From positions 1-64,000 of the forward strand of contig NZ_BMNG01000020.1 in the NCBI RefSeq assembly GCF_014646335.1: DNA of 64,000 nucleotides, read 5' to 3'. The position numbers and the translations under genes are program-made. Below, piece after piece: positions 31,541 to 40,291 of this stretch (position 1 is the first letter of the stretch; every line of letters starts with the position of its first letter). A model generated the notes under the pieces. That model saw nothing but the letters and a program-made list of their open reading frames with translations. It was not told where the DNA came from and ran no database searches. The stretch comes from Streptomyces lasiicapitis (GTDB taxonomy: Bacteria > Actinomycetota > Actinomycetes > Streptomycetales > Streptomycetaceae).

Positions 31541-33943
31541 ATGGCGGGGCTTTCTACCCCTCATCAGCTTGACCACCCCTCAACCCTCGCAGCAGCGGTA
31601 CTGACCGACGACAACCGCCTCATCGTGATGGTCATCGCGGCCGTCGCGATCGCGGCGCTCGCGCTCGCCTGGGTCCTGGTGCGCCAGGTACTCGCGGCGG
31701 GCGAGGGCACCGACAGCATGAAGAAGATCGCGGCAGCGGTCCAGGAAGGCGCGAATGCCTATCTGGGACGGCAGATGCGCACCCTCGGTGTTTTCGCCGT
31801 CGTGGTGTTCTTCCTGCTCCTGCTGCTGCCCGCGGACGACTGGAATCAGCGGATCGGCCGCTCGATCTTCTTCTTGATCGGTGCGGCGTTCTCGGCGACC
31901 ACCGGCTATATCGGTATGTGGCTCGCCGTACGCAGCAATGTGCGCGTGGCCGCGGCCGCGCGGGAAGCGACACCGGCGGAAGGCGAGCCGGAAAAGGATC
32001 TCACCGCCGTCTCGCACAAAGCCATGAAGATCGCTTTCCGTACGGGCGGCGTCGTCGGCATGTTCACAGTGGGGCTCGGTCTGCTCGGCGCCTCCTGTGT
32101 GGTGCTCGTGTACGCGGCCGACGCACCCAAGGTCCTCGAGGGCTTCGGCCTCGGGGCAGCGCTGATCGCGATGTTCATGCGTGTCGGAGGCGGCATCTTC
32201 ACCAAGGCCGCCGACGTCGGCGCCGACCTGGTCGGCAAGGTCGAACAGGGCATTCCGGAGGACGATCCGCGCAATGCCGCGACCATCGCCGACAACGTGG
32301 GCGACAACGTCGGCGACTGCGCCGGGATGGCCGCGGACCTCTTCGAGTCGTACGCCGTCACGCTCGTCGCCGCGCTGATCCTCGGCAAGGCGGCGTTCGG
32401 TGACGCCGGACTCGCGTTCCCGCTGATCGTTCCGGCGATCGGCGTGATCACCGCCATGATCGGGATCTTCGCGGTGGCGCCACGGCGTTCGGACCGCAGC
32501 GGCATGTCCGCCATCAACCGCGGCTTCTTCATCTCCGCGGGGATCTCGCTGGCGCTCGTCGCGGCCGCCGTCTTCGTCTATCTCCCGTCTTCGTACGCGG
32601 ACTTGGACGGAGTCACGGACGCGGCGATCCTCGCCAAGAGCGGCGACCCGCGGATCCTCGCGGTCATCGCCGTCGCCATCGGCATCGTCATGGCCGCGCT
32701 GATCCAGCAGCTCACCGGCTACTTCACCGAGACCAACCGGCGTCCCGTCAGGGACATCGGCAAGAGCTCGCTGACGGGACCGGCCACGGTCGTGCTCGCG
32801 GGCATCTCCATCGGTCTCGAATCGGCCGTCTACACCGCGCTGTTGATCGGTCTCGGCGTGTACGGGGCGTTCCTGCTCGGCGGTACGTCGATCATGCTCG
32901 CCCTGTTCGCGGTGGCCCTGGCCGGCACCGGCCTGCTCACCACGGTCGGCGTCATCGTCGCCATGGACACCTTCGGGCCGGTCTCCGACAACGCGCAGGG
33001 CATCGCCGAGATGTCCGGCGACGTCCAGGGCGCGGGCGCGCAGGTCCTCACCGACCTGGACGCCGTCGGCAACACCACCAAGGCCATCACCAAGGGCATC
33101 GCCATCGCCACGGCGGTGCTCGCGGCCTCGGCGCTCTTCGGGTCGTACCGGGACGCGATCGCCGAGGCGGCGGACGACGTCGGGCAGAAGCTCGGCGACG
33201 GCGCTCCGATGAACCTGGTGATGGACATCTCACAGCCCAACAACCTGGTGGGCCTGATCCTCGGCGCCGCGGTCGTGTTCCTCTTCTCGGGGCTCGCGAT
33301 CAACGCCGTGTCCAGGTCGGCAGGGGCCGTGGTCTACGAGGTGCGGCGGCAGTTCCGCGAGCACCCCGGGATCATGGACTACACGGAGAAGCCGGAGTAC
33401 GGGCGCGTCGTCGACATCTGCACCAAGGACGCGCTGCGCGAGCTGACCACGCCCGGACTGCTCGCCGTGCTCACACCGATCGCGGTGGGCTTCAGCCTCG
33501 GCGTCGGCGCGCTCGGCTCGTTCCTCGCGGGCGCGATCGGCACCGGCACGCTGATGGCGGTGTTCCTCGCCAACTCCGGTGGCGCGTGGGACAACGCCAA
33601 GAAGCTCGTCGAGGACGGCCACCACGGCGGCAAGGGCAGCGAGGCCCATGCCGCGACGGTGATCGGTGACACGGTCGGCGACCCGTTCAAGGACACCGCG
33701 GGCCCGGCGATCAACCCGCTGCTGAAGGTGATGAACCTGGTGGCGCTGCTCATCGCGCCCGCGGTGGTCAAGTTCAGCTACGGCGAGGACAAGAGCGTGG
33801 GGATGCGGGTGCTGATCGCCGTGCTCTCCATCGCCGTCATCGTCGGGGCGGTGTACGTGTCCAAGCGGCGCGGGATCGCCGTGGGCGAGGACGAGAACCC
33901 GGGCAAGATCGCCAATTCGGCGGACCCGGCGGTGGTTTCGTGA
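31541..33943 (+). CDS. hppA: K+-insensitive H+-translocating pyrophosphatase
   Basis: 800 residues with about 16 membrane helices. It pumps protons out using PPi hydrolysis. The catalytic segments DVGADLVGKVEQGIPEDDPRN and DNVGDNVGD are intact, as is the C-terminal DTVGDPFKDTAGPAINPLLKV. GNTTKAITKG carries Lys at the position that is Ala in K+-dependent enzymes, so this is the K+-insensitive proton pump type. An excellent AGGAGG site precedes the ATG. It is followed by a long hairpin. Confidence 0.97.
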   Translation: MAGLSTPHQLDHPSTLAAAVLTDDNRLIVMVIAAVAIAALALAWVLVRQVLAAGEGTDSMKKIAAAVQEGANAYLGRQMRTLGVFAVVVFFLLLLLPADDWNQRIGRSIFFLIGAAFSATTGYIGMWLAVRSNVRVAAAAREATPAEGEPEKDLTAVSHKAMKIAFRTGGVVGMFTVGLGLLGASCVVLVYAADAPKVLEGFGLGAALIAMFMRVGGGIFTKAADVGADLVGKVEQGIPEDDPRNAATIADNVGDNVGDCAGMAADLFESYAVTLVAALILGKAAFGDAGLAFPLIVPAIGVITAMIGIFAVAPRRSDRSGMSAINRGFFISAGISLALVAAAVFVYLPSSYADLDGVTDAAILAKSGDPRILAVIAVAIGIVMAALIQQLTGYFTETNRRPVRDIGKSSLTGPATVVLAGISIGLESAVYTALLIGLGVYGAFLLGGTSIMLALFAVALAGTGLLTTVGVIVAMDTFGPVSDNAQGIAEMSGDVQGAGAQVLTDLDAVGNTTKAITKGIAIATAVLAASALFGSYRDAIAEAADDVGQKLGDGAPMNLVMDISQPNNLVGLILGAAVVFLFSGLAINAVSRSAGAVVYEVRRQFREHPGIMDYTEKPEYGRVVDICTKDALRELTTPGLLAVLTPIAVGFSLGVGALGSFLAGAIGTGTLMAVFLANSGGAWDNAKKLVEDGHHGGKGSEAHAATVIGDTVGDPFKDTAGPAINPLLKVMNLVALLIAPAVVKFSYGEDKSVGMRVLIAVLSIAVIVGAVYVSKRRGIAVGEDENPGKIANSADPAVVS

Positions 33944-33970
33944 CCTAGAAGGGCACGAGTAACCGCTCAA

Positions 33971-34014
33971 CACGCGGGCGGGCGGCGCTTTTTGAGGCGT
34001 CGTCCGCCCGCGTG
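33971..34014 (+). terminator. Terminator after hppA
   Basis: CACGCGGGCGG (33971-33981) pairs with CCGCCCGCGTG (34004-34014), 28 nt after the hppA stop. The loop contains CTTTTTG. Confidence 0.65.
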
Positions 34015-34176
34015 TGCGTGCGCGGGGGTCGCGCGGCGGACCTCGTGAGCCTTCTCTCGTGCTTCCTGCTTGGTGCAAATGGCTCTAATAGGGGTCGTAA
34101 CGTACCCCTGGCATGCGGTTGTCGCCCGGCTGGCGTGTAAGTTCCGGGGCCGAGAGCCATGGAAGGGACCAATCCG

Positions 34177-34749
34177 GTGAACAAGAAGCTCGCGGCCGCA
34201 CTGTCCGGCGGTGCGGTACTGGTACTGGCGCTGTCGGGATGCAGCAGTGACGACGGTGACAAGAAGCTCGACGACTGGGCCAAGAAGGTCTGTGACACGG
34301 CCGTGGGGCCGCAGTCCAAGAAGATCGCCGACGCCAACGCGGCCATCAAGAAGCAGACCGCGGACAACAGTTCGCCGGACGAGGTCAAGTCGACCGACTC
34401 CAAGGCGTTCGGTGACATCTCCGCCGCGTACGCCCAGCGCAGCGCCGCGCTGAAGAAGGCGGGCGCCCCGCCCGTCGACGACGGCGAGAAGAAGCTCAAC
34501 GACGCCGTGAAGGAGCTGGACGGCCTCTCCAAGTCGTACGCCGACCTGAAGACGCAGACCGACAAGCTCGACACCAAGGACCAGTCGGCCTTCGCGGACG
34601 ACCTCGCGAAGATCGCCGAGGAGCTCGGCAAGCTCAGCAAGAGCGAGAACACGGCACAGAAGAAGCTGGAGGAGGGCGACGCGGGCAAGGCCATGCGCGA
34701 GCAGGACAGCTGCAAGACCGCGGCCTCGTCGCCGTCGACGAACGGCTAG
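34177..34749 (+). CDS. Small lysine-rich lipoprotein, hypothetical
   Basis: 190 residues from the GTG at 34177, preceded by GGAAGGG; ATG 34159 would add six residues. The signal peptide ends in the lipobox LSGC. The mature part is a Lys/Asp/Ala-rich, mostly helical protein with likely coiled-coil stretches (KKLDDWAKKVCDTAVGPQSKKIADANAAIKKQ; EELGKLSKSENTAQKKLEEGD) and two cysteines besides the lipidated one. No enzyme motif is present. A homologue stands after hppA in S. coelicolor. Confidence 0.8.
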   Translation: MNKKLAAALSGGAVLVLALSGCSSDDGDKKLDDWAKKVCDTAVGPQSKKIADANAAIKKQTADNSSPDEVKSTDSKAFGDISAAYAQRSAALKKAGAPPVDDGEKKLNDAVKELDGLSKSYADLKTQTDKLDTKDQSAFADDLAKIAEELGKLSKSENTAQKKLEEGDAGKAMREQDSCKTAASSPSTNG

Positions 34750-34893
34750 GCCTCGGCCCAGGCCGAGCGGAGAGCCGGACGGGGCGTCGGGCCGGGCCTC
34801 GGACAGAGCGTCGGACTGGGCGTCAGGCGGCGCCCACCACGCGGCCGTCCCGCCGTCCCGCTCACCCCTCCCGGTCGTCCGTACGGCCGTCCG

Positions 34894-34919
34894 CCCCCGG
34901 TGCCCAGTGGCGCCGGGGG
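34894..34919 (+). terminator. Terminator-like hairpin after the lipoprotein
   Basis: CCCCCGG (34894-34900) pairs with CCGGGGG (34913-34919), strengthened by an inner GCC/GGC, without a T-run. Confidence 0.5.
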
Positions 34920-34952
34920 TGCCGTCTTGAGCGGGCGGGTCACAATTGGGGG

Positions 34953-36488
34953 GTGAGTAACGCCAGCATGCCCTTGCCCTCGTCCGACCGTGCCGATGTG
35001 TCCGCGCGGCTGCGGGAAGCCCTTCTCGCCGTCGACTTCACCGCCGACGGGCTGCTCGAACTGCTCGGGGCGCCCGCCTACACCGCGCTCGCCCGCAGCG
35101 AGACCGTGCCCGCCCTGAGGGCCACCCGGGGCGACGGCGCGCTGGCGGCGCTCGTACGACTGTTCCTGCTGCAGGATTCCGTGCCGCACGCGCGCGTGGC
35201 CGACGTTCTGCCTGTCGACGCCCTTCTGGACAGCGGTTGGCTCGTGGCGGACTCCAAGGGCGCGGCGGGCGCCGGGAGCGGGCTCAGGGCCACCGTGGAC
35301 GTGCGGCCCTACGGCGGGCCGGACGGCGAGGACTGGTTCATCGTGTCCGACCTGGGGTGCGCGGTCGGCGGGGCCGGCGGCATCGGGAGCCGGGACGAGG
35401 GCGTGGTGCTTGGGGTCGGCGGCGCGTCCACGACGCTCGCGGGGATCACGGTGCGTACGCCCGTGGCGAGCGCCCTCGACATCGGCACCGGCTCCGGCAT
35501 CCAGGCCCTGCACGCCTCCCGGCACGCCACCCGCGTCACCGCGACCGACCTCAACCCCCGCGCCCTGCACTGCACCCGGCTCACGCTCGCCCTGTCCGGC
35601 GCGCCGGAGGCGGACCTGCGGGAGGGCTCCCTGTACGAGCCGGTGGGCGACGCGACGTACGACCTGATCGTGTCCAACCCGCCGTTCGTCATCTCGCCCG
35701 GCGCCCGGCTGACGTACCGGGACGGCGGCATGGGCGGGGACGATCTGTGCCGCTCGATCGTTCAGGAGGCGGGGGCACGACTGAACGAAGGGGGGTACGC
35801 ACAATTTCTCGCCAACTGGCAGCACGTGGAGGGCGAGGAGTGGACCGAGCGGCTCCGCTCCTGGGTGCCCCGCGGCTGTGACGCGTGGATCGTGCAGCGC
35901 GAGGTGCAGGACGTCACGCAGTACGCCGAGCTGTGGCTCAGGGACGCCGGTGATCACCGCACCGACCCGGCCGAGTACGCGGCGCGGTACGACGCGTGGC
36001 TGGACGAGTTCGAGGCCCGCAAGACCCGGGCCGTCGGCTTCGGCTGGATCACCCTGCGCAAGTCCGGCGCCGCCGAGCCGTCCGTGACCGTCGAGGAGTG
36101 GCCGCACCCCGTCGAGCAGCCGCTGGGCGAGGCCGTGCAGGCGTTCTTCGAGCGGCAGGACTACCTGCGGGACCACGACGACGCCGCGCTGCTCGCCGCG
36201 CACTTCAAGCTCGCCGGTGAAGTGGTGCAGGAGCAGGTCGGCCTGCCGGGCGCCGAGGACCCCGAGCACGTCGTGCTGCGCCAGCACCGCGGCATGCGGC
36301 GGGCCACCAAGGTGGACACGGTGGGCGCGGGCTTCGCGGGCGTGTGCGACGGCTCGCTGAGCGCGGGACGGATCCTGGACGCGATCGCCCAGCTCATGGG
36401 CGAGGACCCGGTGCTGCTCAGGGACCGCACGCCGGCCCAGATCCGGCTCCTGGTGGAGCAGGGGTTCCTGGAGCCTGTGGGGCGGTAG
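34953..36488 (+). CDS. Class I SAM-dependent methyltransferase (HemK/PrmC-like core)
   Basis: 511 residues. An N-terminal helical domain (1-140) precedes the methyltransferase core: ALDIGTGSGIQALHAS (SAM site), TATDLNPRALHCTRLT, and YDLIVSNPPFVISP. NPPF is typical of enzymes that methylate amide or amino nitrogens in proteins or nucleic acids. The C-terminal 150 residues (LKLAGEVVQEQVGLPG... RTPAQIRLLVEQGFLEPVG) are a winged-helix-like domain. It starts at a GTG. The substrate is not known. It precedes topA as in S. coelicolor. Confidence 0.88.
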   Translation: MSNASMPLPSSDRADVSARLREALLAVDFTADGLLELLGAPAYTALARSETVPALRATRGDGALAALVRLFLLQDSVPHARVADVLPVDALLDSGWLVADSKGAAGAGSGLRATVDVRPYGGPDGEDWFIVSDLGCAVGGAGGIGSRDEGVVLGVGGASTTLAGITVRTPVASALDIGTGSGIQALHASRHATRVTATDLNPRALHCTRLTLALSGAPEADLREGSLYEPVGDATYDLIVSNPPFVISPGARLTYRDGGMGGDDLCRSIVQEAGARLNEGGYAQFLANWQHVEGEEWTERLRSWVPRGCDAWIVQREVQDVTQYAELWLRDAGDHRTDPAEYAARYDAWLDEFEARKTRAVGFGWITLRKSGAAEPSVTVEEWPHPVEQPLGEAVQAFFERQDYLRDHDDAALLAAHFKLAGEVVQEQVGLPGAEDPEHVVLRQHRGMRRATKVDTVGAGFAGVCDGSLSAGRILDAIAQLMGEDPVLLRDRTPAQIRLLVEQGFLEPVGR

Positions 36489-36708
36489 GGGCGCCTGGGG
36501 CGACCGGCGTGTGCGTCGGCCCGGGGCTGACCCATGCCCACCCATGAGGGAGAAACCAGCCCCTCCTGGAGGGAAACCAGCCAATGTGGGCCCTCCCCGC
36601 CGTCCCCCGTTCACCCGGATTTCGTGCTTCCGCCGCCCGGACGTGCCAGCCTCCGCACCCTGGGCACCCGACGGGTGCCGCGCGCGGACGGCACGGGAGG
36701 CCAGGGGC

Positions 36709-36906
36709 ATGGAGAGCGGACCAGCGATCTTCGCCGGGACGGTGTTCGCGCTGTTCGGGGCCGGCCTGCTGCTCTGGACGGGCACCCGCGTCGCCCACCG
36801 CGCCCCCGTGGCCCACGGCGTCCACCCCACTGCCGCCGCCACCTTCGCGACCTTGGCGGGATCCGGCGCCCTGGCCCTCGCGGTGTGGTGCTTCACACGG
36901 CTCTGA
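36709..36906 (+). CDS. Small membrane protein, two helices
   Basis: 65 residues from the ATG at 36709, preceded by CCAGGGG. Two hydrophobic helices (about 6-25 and 44-62) are joined by a His/Arg-containing loop. No family recognised. It stands between the methyltransferase and topA. Confidence 0.6.
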   Translation: MESGPAIFAGTVFALFGAGLLLWTGTRVAHRAPVAHGVHPTAAATFATLAGSGALALAVWCFTRL

Positions 36907-36990
36907 CGCCGGGGAGCCGCGCGCAGCGCAGAAGCGGAACGCGCCCGGGCAGGCCGCGCGCAGCGCAGAAAGGGCGGGCGGGTGGGGAAA

Positions 36991-37028
36991 AGCCCGTCCG
37001 GCGATTGAGGACGAGCGCGCAGCGCGAT
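36991..37028 (-). repeat. Dispersed intergenic repeat, copy 2
   Basis: This 38-bp element, read on the minus strand, differs from the copy at 55081 at a single base. It includes the core shared with 31189, except CCTCAATCGCC here instead of CCTCAAACGCC. Confidence 0.85.
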
Positions 37029-37162
37029 GGACGGCACGCCGGGCCGACGGCAACATAAAAGGGGCCCACACACGCACCGCTCAAGGCCCAGGGGCCAGCC
37101 CAGGCGGCAGGAATGGCGGTAGTCGGGTTACCGTTCGAGTGGCCGTTGCGGGCTTTTCCCGT

Positions 37163-37168
37163 TTGACA
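37163..37168 (+). promoter_or_regulatory. -35 candidate of topA
   Basis: TTGACA is a perfect -35 hexamer 139 bp upstream of the topA start. No convincing -10 lies 16-19 bp downstream. Confidence 0.35.
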
Positions 37169-37306
37169 CGGGGGCGGGATGTACCGTCACACTCCGCAGC
37201 GTCAGCGCAACGCAAGCGCAGTCACGGCGCCCCACCGGGCGCCGCCACCGCACTGCCGAAGCACCGCAGCACTGCCACCGAGCGTCGACCGGAGAGAAGA
37301 GCGAAG

Positions 37307-40126
37307 TTGTCCCCGACCAGCGAGACCGCACAGGGCGGCCGCCGACTCGTCATCGTCGAGTCGCCTGCCAAGGCGAAGACGATCAAGGGCTACCTCGGCC
37401 CCGGATATGTAGTCGAGGCGAGCGTCGGGCACATCCGCGACCTTCCCAACGGGGCCGCCGAGGTCCCCGACAAGTACACGGGCGAGGTGCGCCGCCTCGG
37501 CGTGGACGTCGAGCACGACTTCCAGCCGATCTATGTGGTCAACGCCGACAAGAAGGCCCAGGTCAAGAAGCTCAAGGACCTCCTGAAGGACTCCGACGAG
37601 CTCTACCTCGCCACCGATGAGGACCGCGAGGGCGAAGCCATCGCGTGGCACCTCCTCGAGGTCCTGAAGCCCAAGGTCCCGGTCAAGCGCATGGTGTTCC
37701 ACGAGATCACCAAGGACGCGATCCAGGGCGCCGTCGCCAACCCGCGCGAGCTCAACCAGCGCATGGTCGACGCCCAGGAGACCCGCCGCATCCTGGACCG
37801 CCTGTACGGCTACGAAGTCTCCCCGGTGCTGTGGAAGAAGGTCATGCCGCGGCTCTCGGCGGGCCGCGTGCAGTCCGTGGCGACCCGGCTCGTCGTCGAG
37901 CGCGAGCGCGAGCGCATCGCCTTCCGCTCCGCCGAGTACTGGGACCTCACCGGCACCTTCGGCACCGGCCGCCCCGGTGACTCCAGCGACCCCTCCCAGC
38001 TCGTCGCCCGCCTCTCGACGGTCGACGGCAAGCGCATCGCGCAGGGCCGCGACTTCGACTCGGTCGGCCAGCTGAAGAGCCAGAACACCCTGCACCTGGA
38101 CGAGGCCAACGCCCGCGCCCTTGCCGCCGCCCTGGAGAACACCGACTTCTCCGTACGCTCGGTCGAGTCCAAGCCGTACCGCCGCTCTCCGTACGCGCCG
38201 TTCCGTACGACGACGCTCCAGCAGGAGGCCTCGCGCAAGCTCGGCTTCGGTGCGAAGGCGACGATGCAGGTGGCGCAGAAGCTGTACGAGAACGGCTTCA
38301 TCACCTATATGCGTACGGACTCCACGACGCTGTCGGACACGGCCGTCTCCGCGGCCCGCGCACAGGTGACGCAGCTCTACGGCGGCGACTACCTGCCCGA
38401 CAAGCCGCGCGTGTACGCCGGCAAGGTCAAGAACGCGCAGGAGGCGCACGAGGCGATCCGTCCCTCGGGTGATCGTTTCCGCACGCCCGCCGAGACCGGC
38501 CTGACCGGCGACCAGTTCCGCCTCTACGAGCTGATCTGGAAGCGGACCGTTGCCTCCCAGATGAAGGACGCGACCGGCAACTCGGTCACCGTCAAGATCG
38601 GCGGCCGGGCCGCCGACGGCCGCGACGCCGAGTTCAGCGCGTCCGGCAAGACCATCACCTTCCACGGCTTCCTCAAGGCCTACGTGGAGGGCGCGGACGA
38701 CCCGAACGCCGAGCTGGACGACCGTGAGCGCAGGCTGCCGCAGGTCTCCGAAGGCGACGCGCTGTCCGCCGAGGAGATCTCGGTCGACGGCCACGCGACC
38801 AAGCCGCCGGCCCGCTACACCGAGGCCTCGCTGGTCAAGGAGCTGGAAGAGCGCGAGATCGGCCGCCCGTCGACGTACGCGTCGATCATCGGCACGATCC
38901 TCGACCGCGGCTACGTCTTCAAGAAGGGCACGGCCCTGGTGCCGTCCTTCCTGTCCTTCGCCGTCGTCAACCTCCTGGAGAAGCACTTCGGGCGGCTCGT
39001 CGACTACGACTTCACCGCACGCATGGAGGACGACCTCGACCGCATCGCGCGCGGTGAGGCGCAGGCCGTGCCGTGGCTGCGGCGGTTCTACTTCGGTGAG
39101 GGCGACGACGCGGGCGTCGCGTCCAGCGCGGGCAACGGCGACGGCGACCACCTCGGCGGGCTCAAGGAGCTGGTGACCGACCTGGGCGCGATCGACGCCC
39201 GGGAGATCTCCTCCTTCCCTGTCGGCGACGGCATCGTGCTCCGTGTCGGCCGCTACGGCCCGTACATCGAGCGCGGCGAGCGCGACTCCGAGGGCCACCA
39301 GCGCGCCGACGTCCCCGACGACCTGGCGCCCGACGAGCTCACCGTGGACTACGCGGAGGAGCTGCTCGCCAAGCCCAGCGGCGACTTCGCGCTCGGCACG
39401 GACCCCGGGACGGGCCGCGAGATCATCGCCAGGGACGGCCGGTACGGCCCGTATGTGACGGAGGTGCTCCCCGAGGGCACCCCGAAGACCGGCAAGAACG
39501 CGGTCAAGCCGCGCACGGCCTCCCTCTTCAAGTCCATGTCCCTGGACACCGTGACGCTCGCGGACGCGCTGAAACTGATGTCGCTGCCGCGCGTCGTCGG
39601 CGCGGACGCCGAAGGCGTGGAGATCACCGCGCAGAACGGCCGGTACGGCCCGTATCTGAAGAAGGGCACGGACTCGCGCTCCCTGGAGGCCGAGGAGCAG
39701 CTCTTCAACATCACGCTGGACGAGGCCCTGGAGATCTACTCCAAGCCGAAGCAGCGCGGTCGTGCCGCGGCCAAGCCGCCGCTGAAGGAGCTCGGCGAGG
39801 ACCCGGTCAGCGCCAAGCCCGTCGTCGTCAAGGACGGCCGTTTCGGTCCGTACGTGACGGACGGCGAGACCAACGCGACGCTGCGGTCCGGCGACAGCGT
39901 CGAGGAGATCACCCCCGAGCGGGGCTTCGAACTCCTCGCCGAGAAGCGCGCGAAGGGGCCGGCCAAGAAGACCGCCAAGAAGGCCCCGGCGAAGAAGACG
40001 ACGGCCAAGAAGACTGCCGCCAAGAAAACGGCAGCCAAGAAGACGACGACTGCGGCCAAGAAGACCGCCGCCAAGAAGACGACCGCCAAGAAGGCGACGG
40101 CTTCGAAGGCCGCGGCCGAGGACTGA
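37307..40126 (+). CDS. topA: DNA topoisomerase I
   Basis: 939 residues from a TTG start (L/M-SPTSETAQGG). The TOPRIM domain begins RRLVIVESPAKAKTIKGYLG, with acidic DEDREGEAIAWHL. The active-site tyrosine is Y334 in ITYMRTDS. Several actinobacterial C-terminal repeats (DGRYGPYVTEVLPEGTPK, NGRYGPYLKKGTDSRSL, DGRFGPYVTDGETNATL) replace the zinc fingers of the E. coli enzyme. The last 50 residues are a Lys/Ala/Thr tail (KKTAAKKTAAKKTT) that in Streptomyces aids processivity. The TTG is chosen because the family's N-terminus begins there. Confidence 0.96.
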   Translation: MSPTSETAQGGRRLVIVESPAKAKTIKGYLGPGYVVEASVGHIRDLPNGAAEVPDKYTGEVRRLGVDVEHDFQPIYVVNADKKAQVKKLKDLLKDSDELYLATDEDREGEAIAWHLLEVLKPKVPVKRMVFHEITKDAIQGAVANPRELNQRMVDAQETRRILDRLYGYEVSPVLWKKVMPRLSAGRVQSVATRLVVERERERIAFRSAEYWDLTGTFGTGRPGDSSDPSQLVARLSTVDGKRIAQGRDFDSVGQLKSQNTLHLDEANARALAAALENTDFSVRSVESKPYRRSPYAPFRTTTLQQEASRKLGFGAKATMQVAQKLYENGFITYMRTDSTTLSDTAVSAARAQVTQLYGGDYLPDKPRVYAGKVKNAQEAHEAIRPSGDRFRTPAETGLTGDQFRLYELIWKRTVASQMKDATGNSVTVKIGGRAADGRDAEFSASGKTITFHGFLKAYVEGADDPNAELDDRERRLPQVSEGDALSAEEISVDGHATKPPARYTEASLVKELEEREIGRPSTYASIIGTILDRGYVFKKGTALVPSFLSFAVVNLLEKHFGRLVDYDFTARMEDDLDRIARGEAQAVPWLRRFYFGEGDDAGVASSAGNGDGDHLGGLKELVTDLGAIDAREISSFPVGDGIVLRVGRYGPYIERGERDSEGHQRADVPDDLAPDELTVDYAEELLAKPSGDFALGTDPGTGREIIARDGRYGPYVTEVLPEGTPKTGKNAVKPRTASLFKSMSLDTVTLADALKLMSLPRVVGADAEGVEITAQNGRYGPYLKKGTDSRSLEAEEQLFNITLDEALEIYSKPKQRGRAAAKPPLKELGEDPVSAKPVVVKDGRFGPYVTDGETNATLRSGDSVEEITPERGFELLAEKRAKGPAKKTAKKAPAKKTTAKKTAAKKTAAKKTTTAAKKTAAKKTTAKKATASKAAAED

Positions 40127-40192
40127 GCGGTGGCTGACTGCTGAGTCGGCCATGGCTGAGCCGCGGCGACGGCACATACCGAAACGAACCGA

Positions 40193-40236
40193 CCACCGCG
40201 TCGGGGTTCCCCTCCACGGGAGCCCCGGCGCGGTGG
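40193..40236 (+). terminator. Terminator after topA
   Basis: CCACCGCG (40193-40200) pairs with CGCGGTGG (40229-40236), with an inner GGGG/CCCC stem. It lies 67 nt after the stop. Confidence 0.7.
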
Positions 40237-40279
40237 CCGTATGTTCGGACGGGCACCGCGGGGAAGCGGGCCGTCCAGA

Positions 40280-40285
40280 TAGGCT
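40280..40285 (+). promoter_or_regulatory. -10 box of a probable leaderless tmk promoter
   Basis: TAGGCT ends 6 nt before the ATG at 40292. No ribosome site precedes the ATG. Confidence 0.4.
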
Positions 40286-40291
40286 GGACGG

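Larger units (their letters stand above)
36907..37306. other. topA upstream region with dispersed repeats
   Basis: This 400-bp gap holds two copies of GCCGCGCGCAGCGCAGAA near 36917 and 36952, the dispersed repeat at 36991, and a topA promoter candidate. An in-frame upward extension of topA exists but has no family similarity. Confidence 0.6.
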
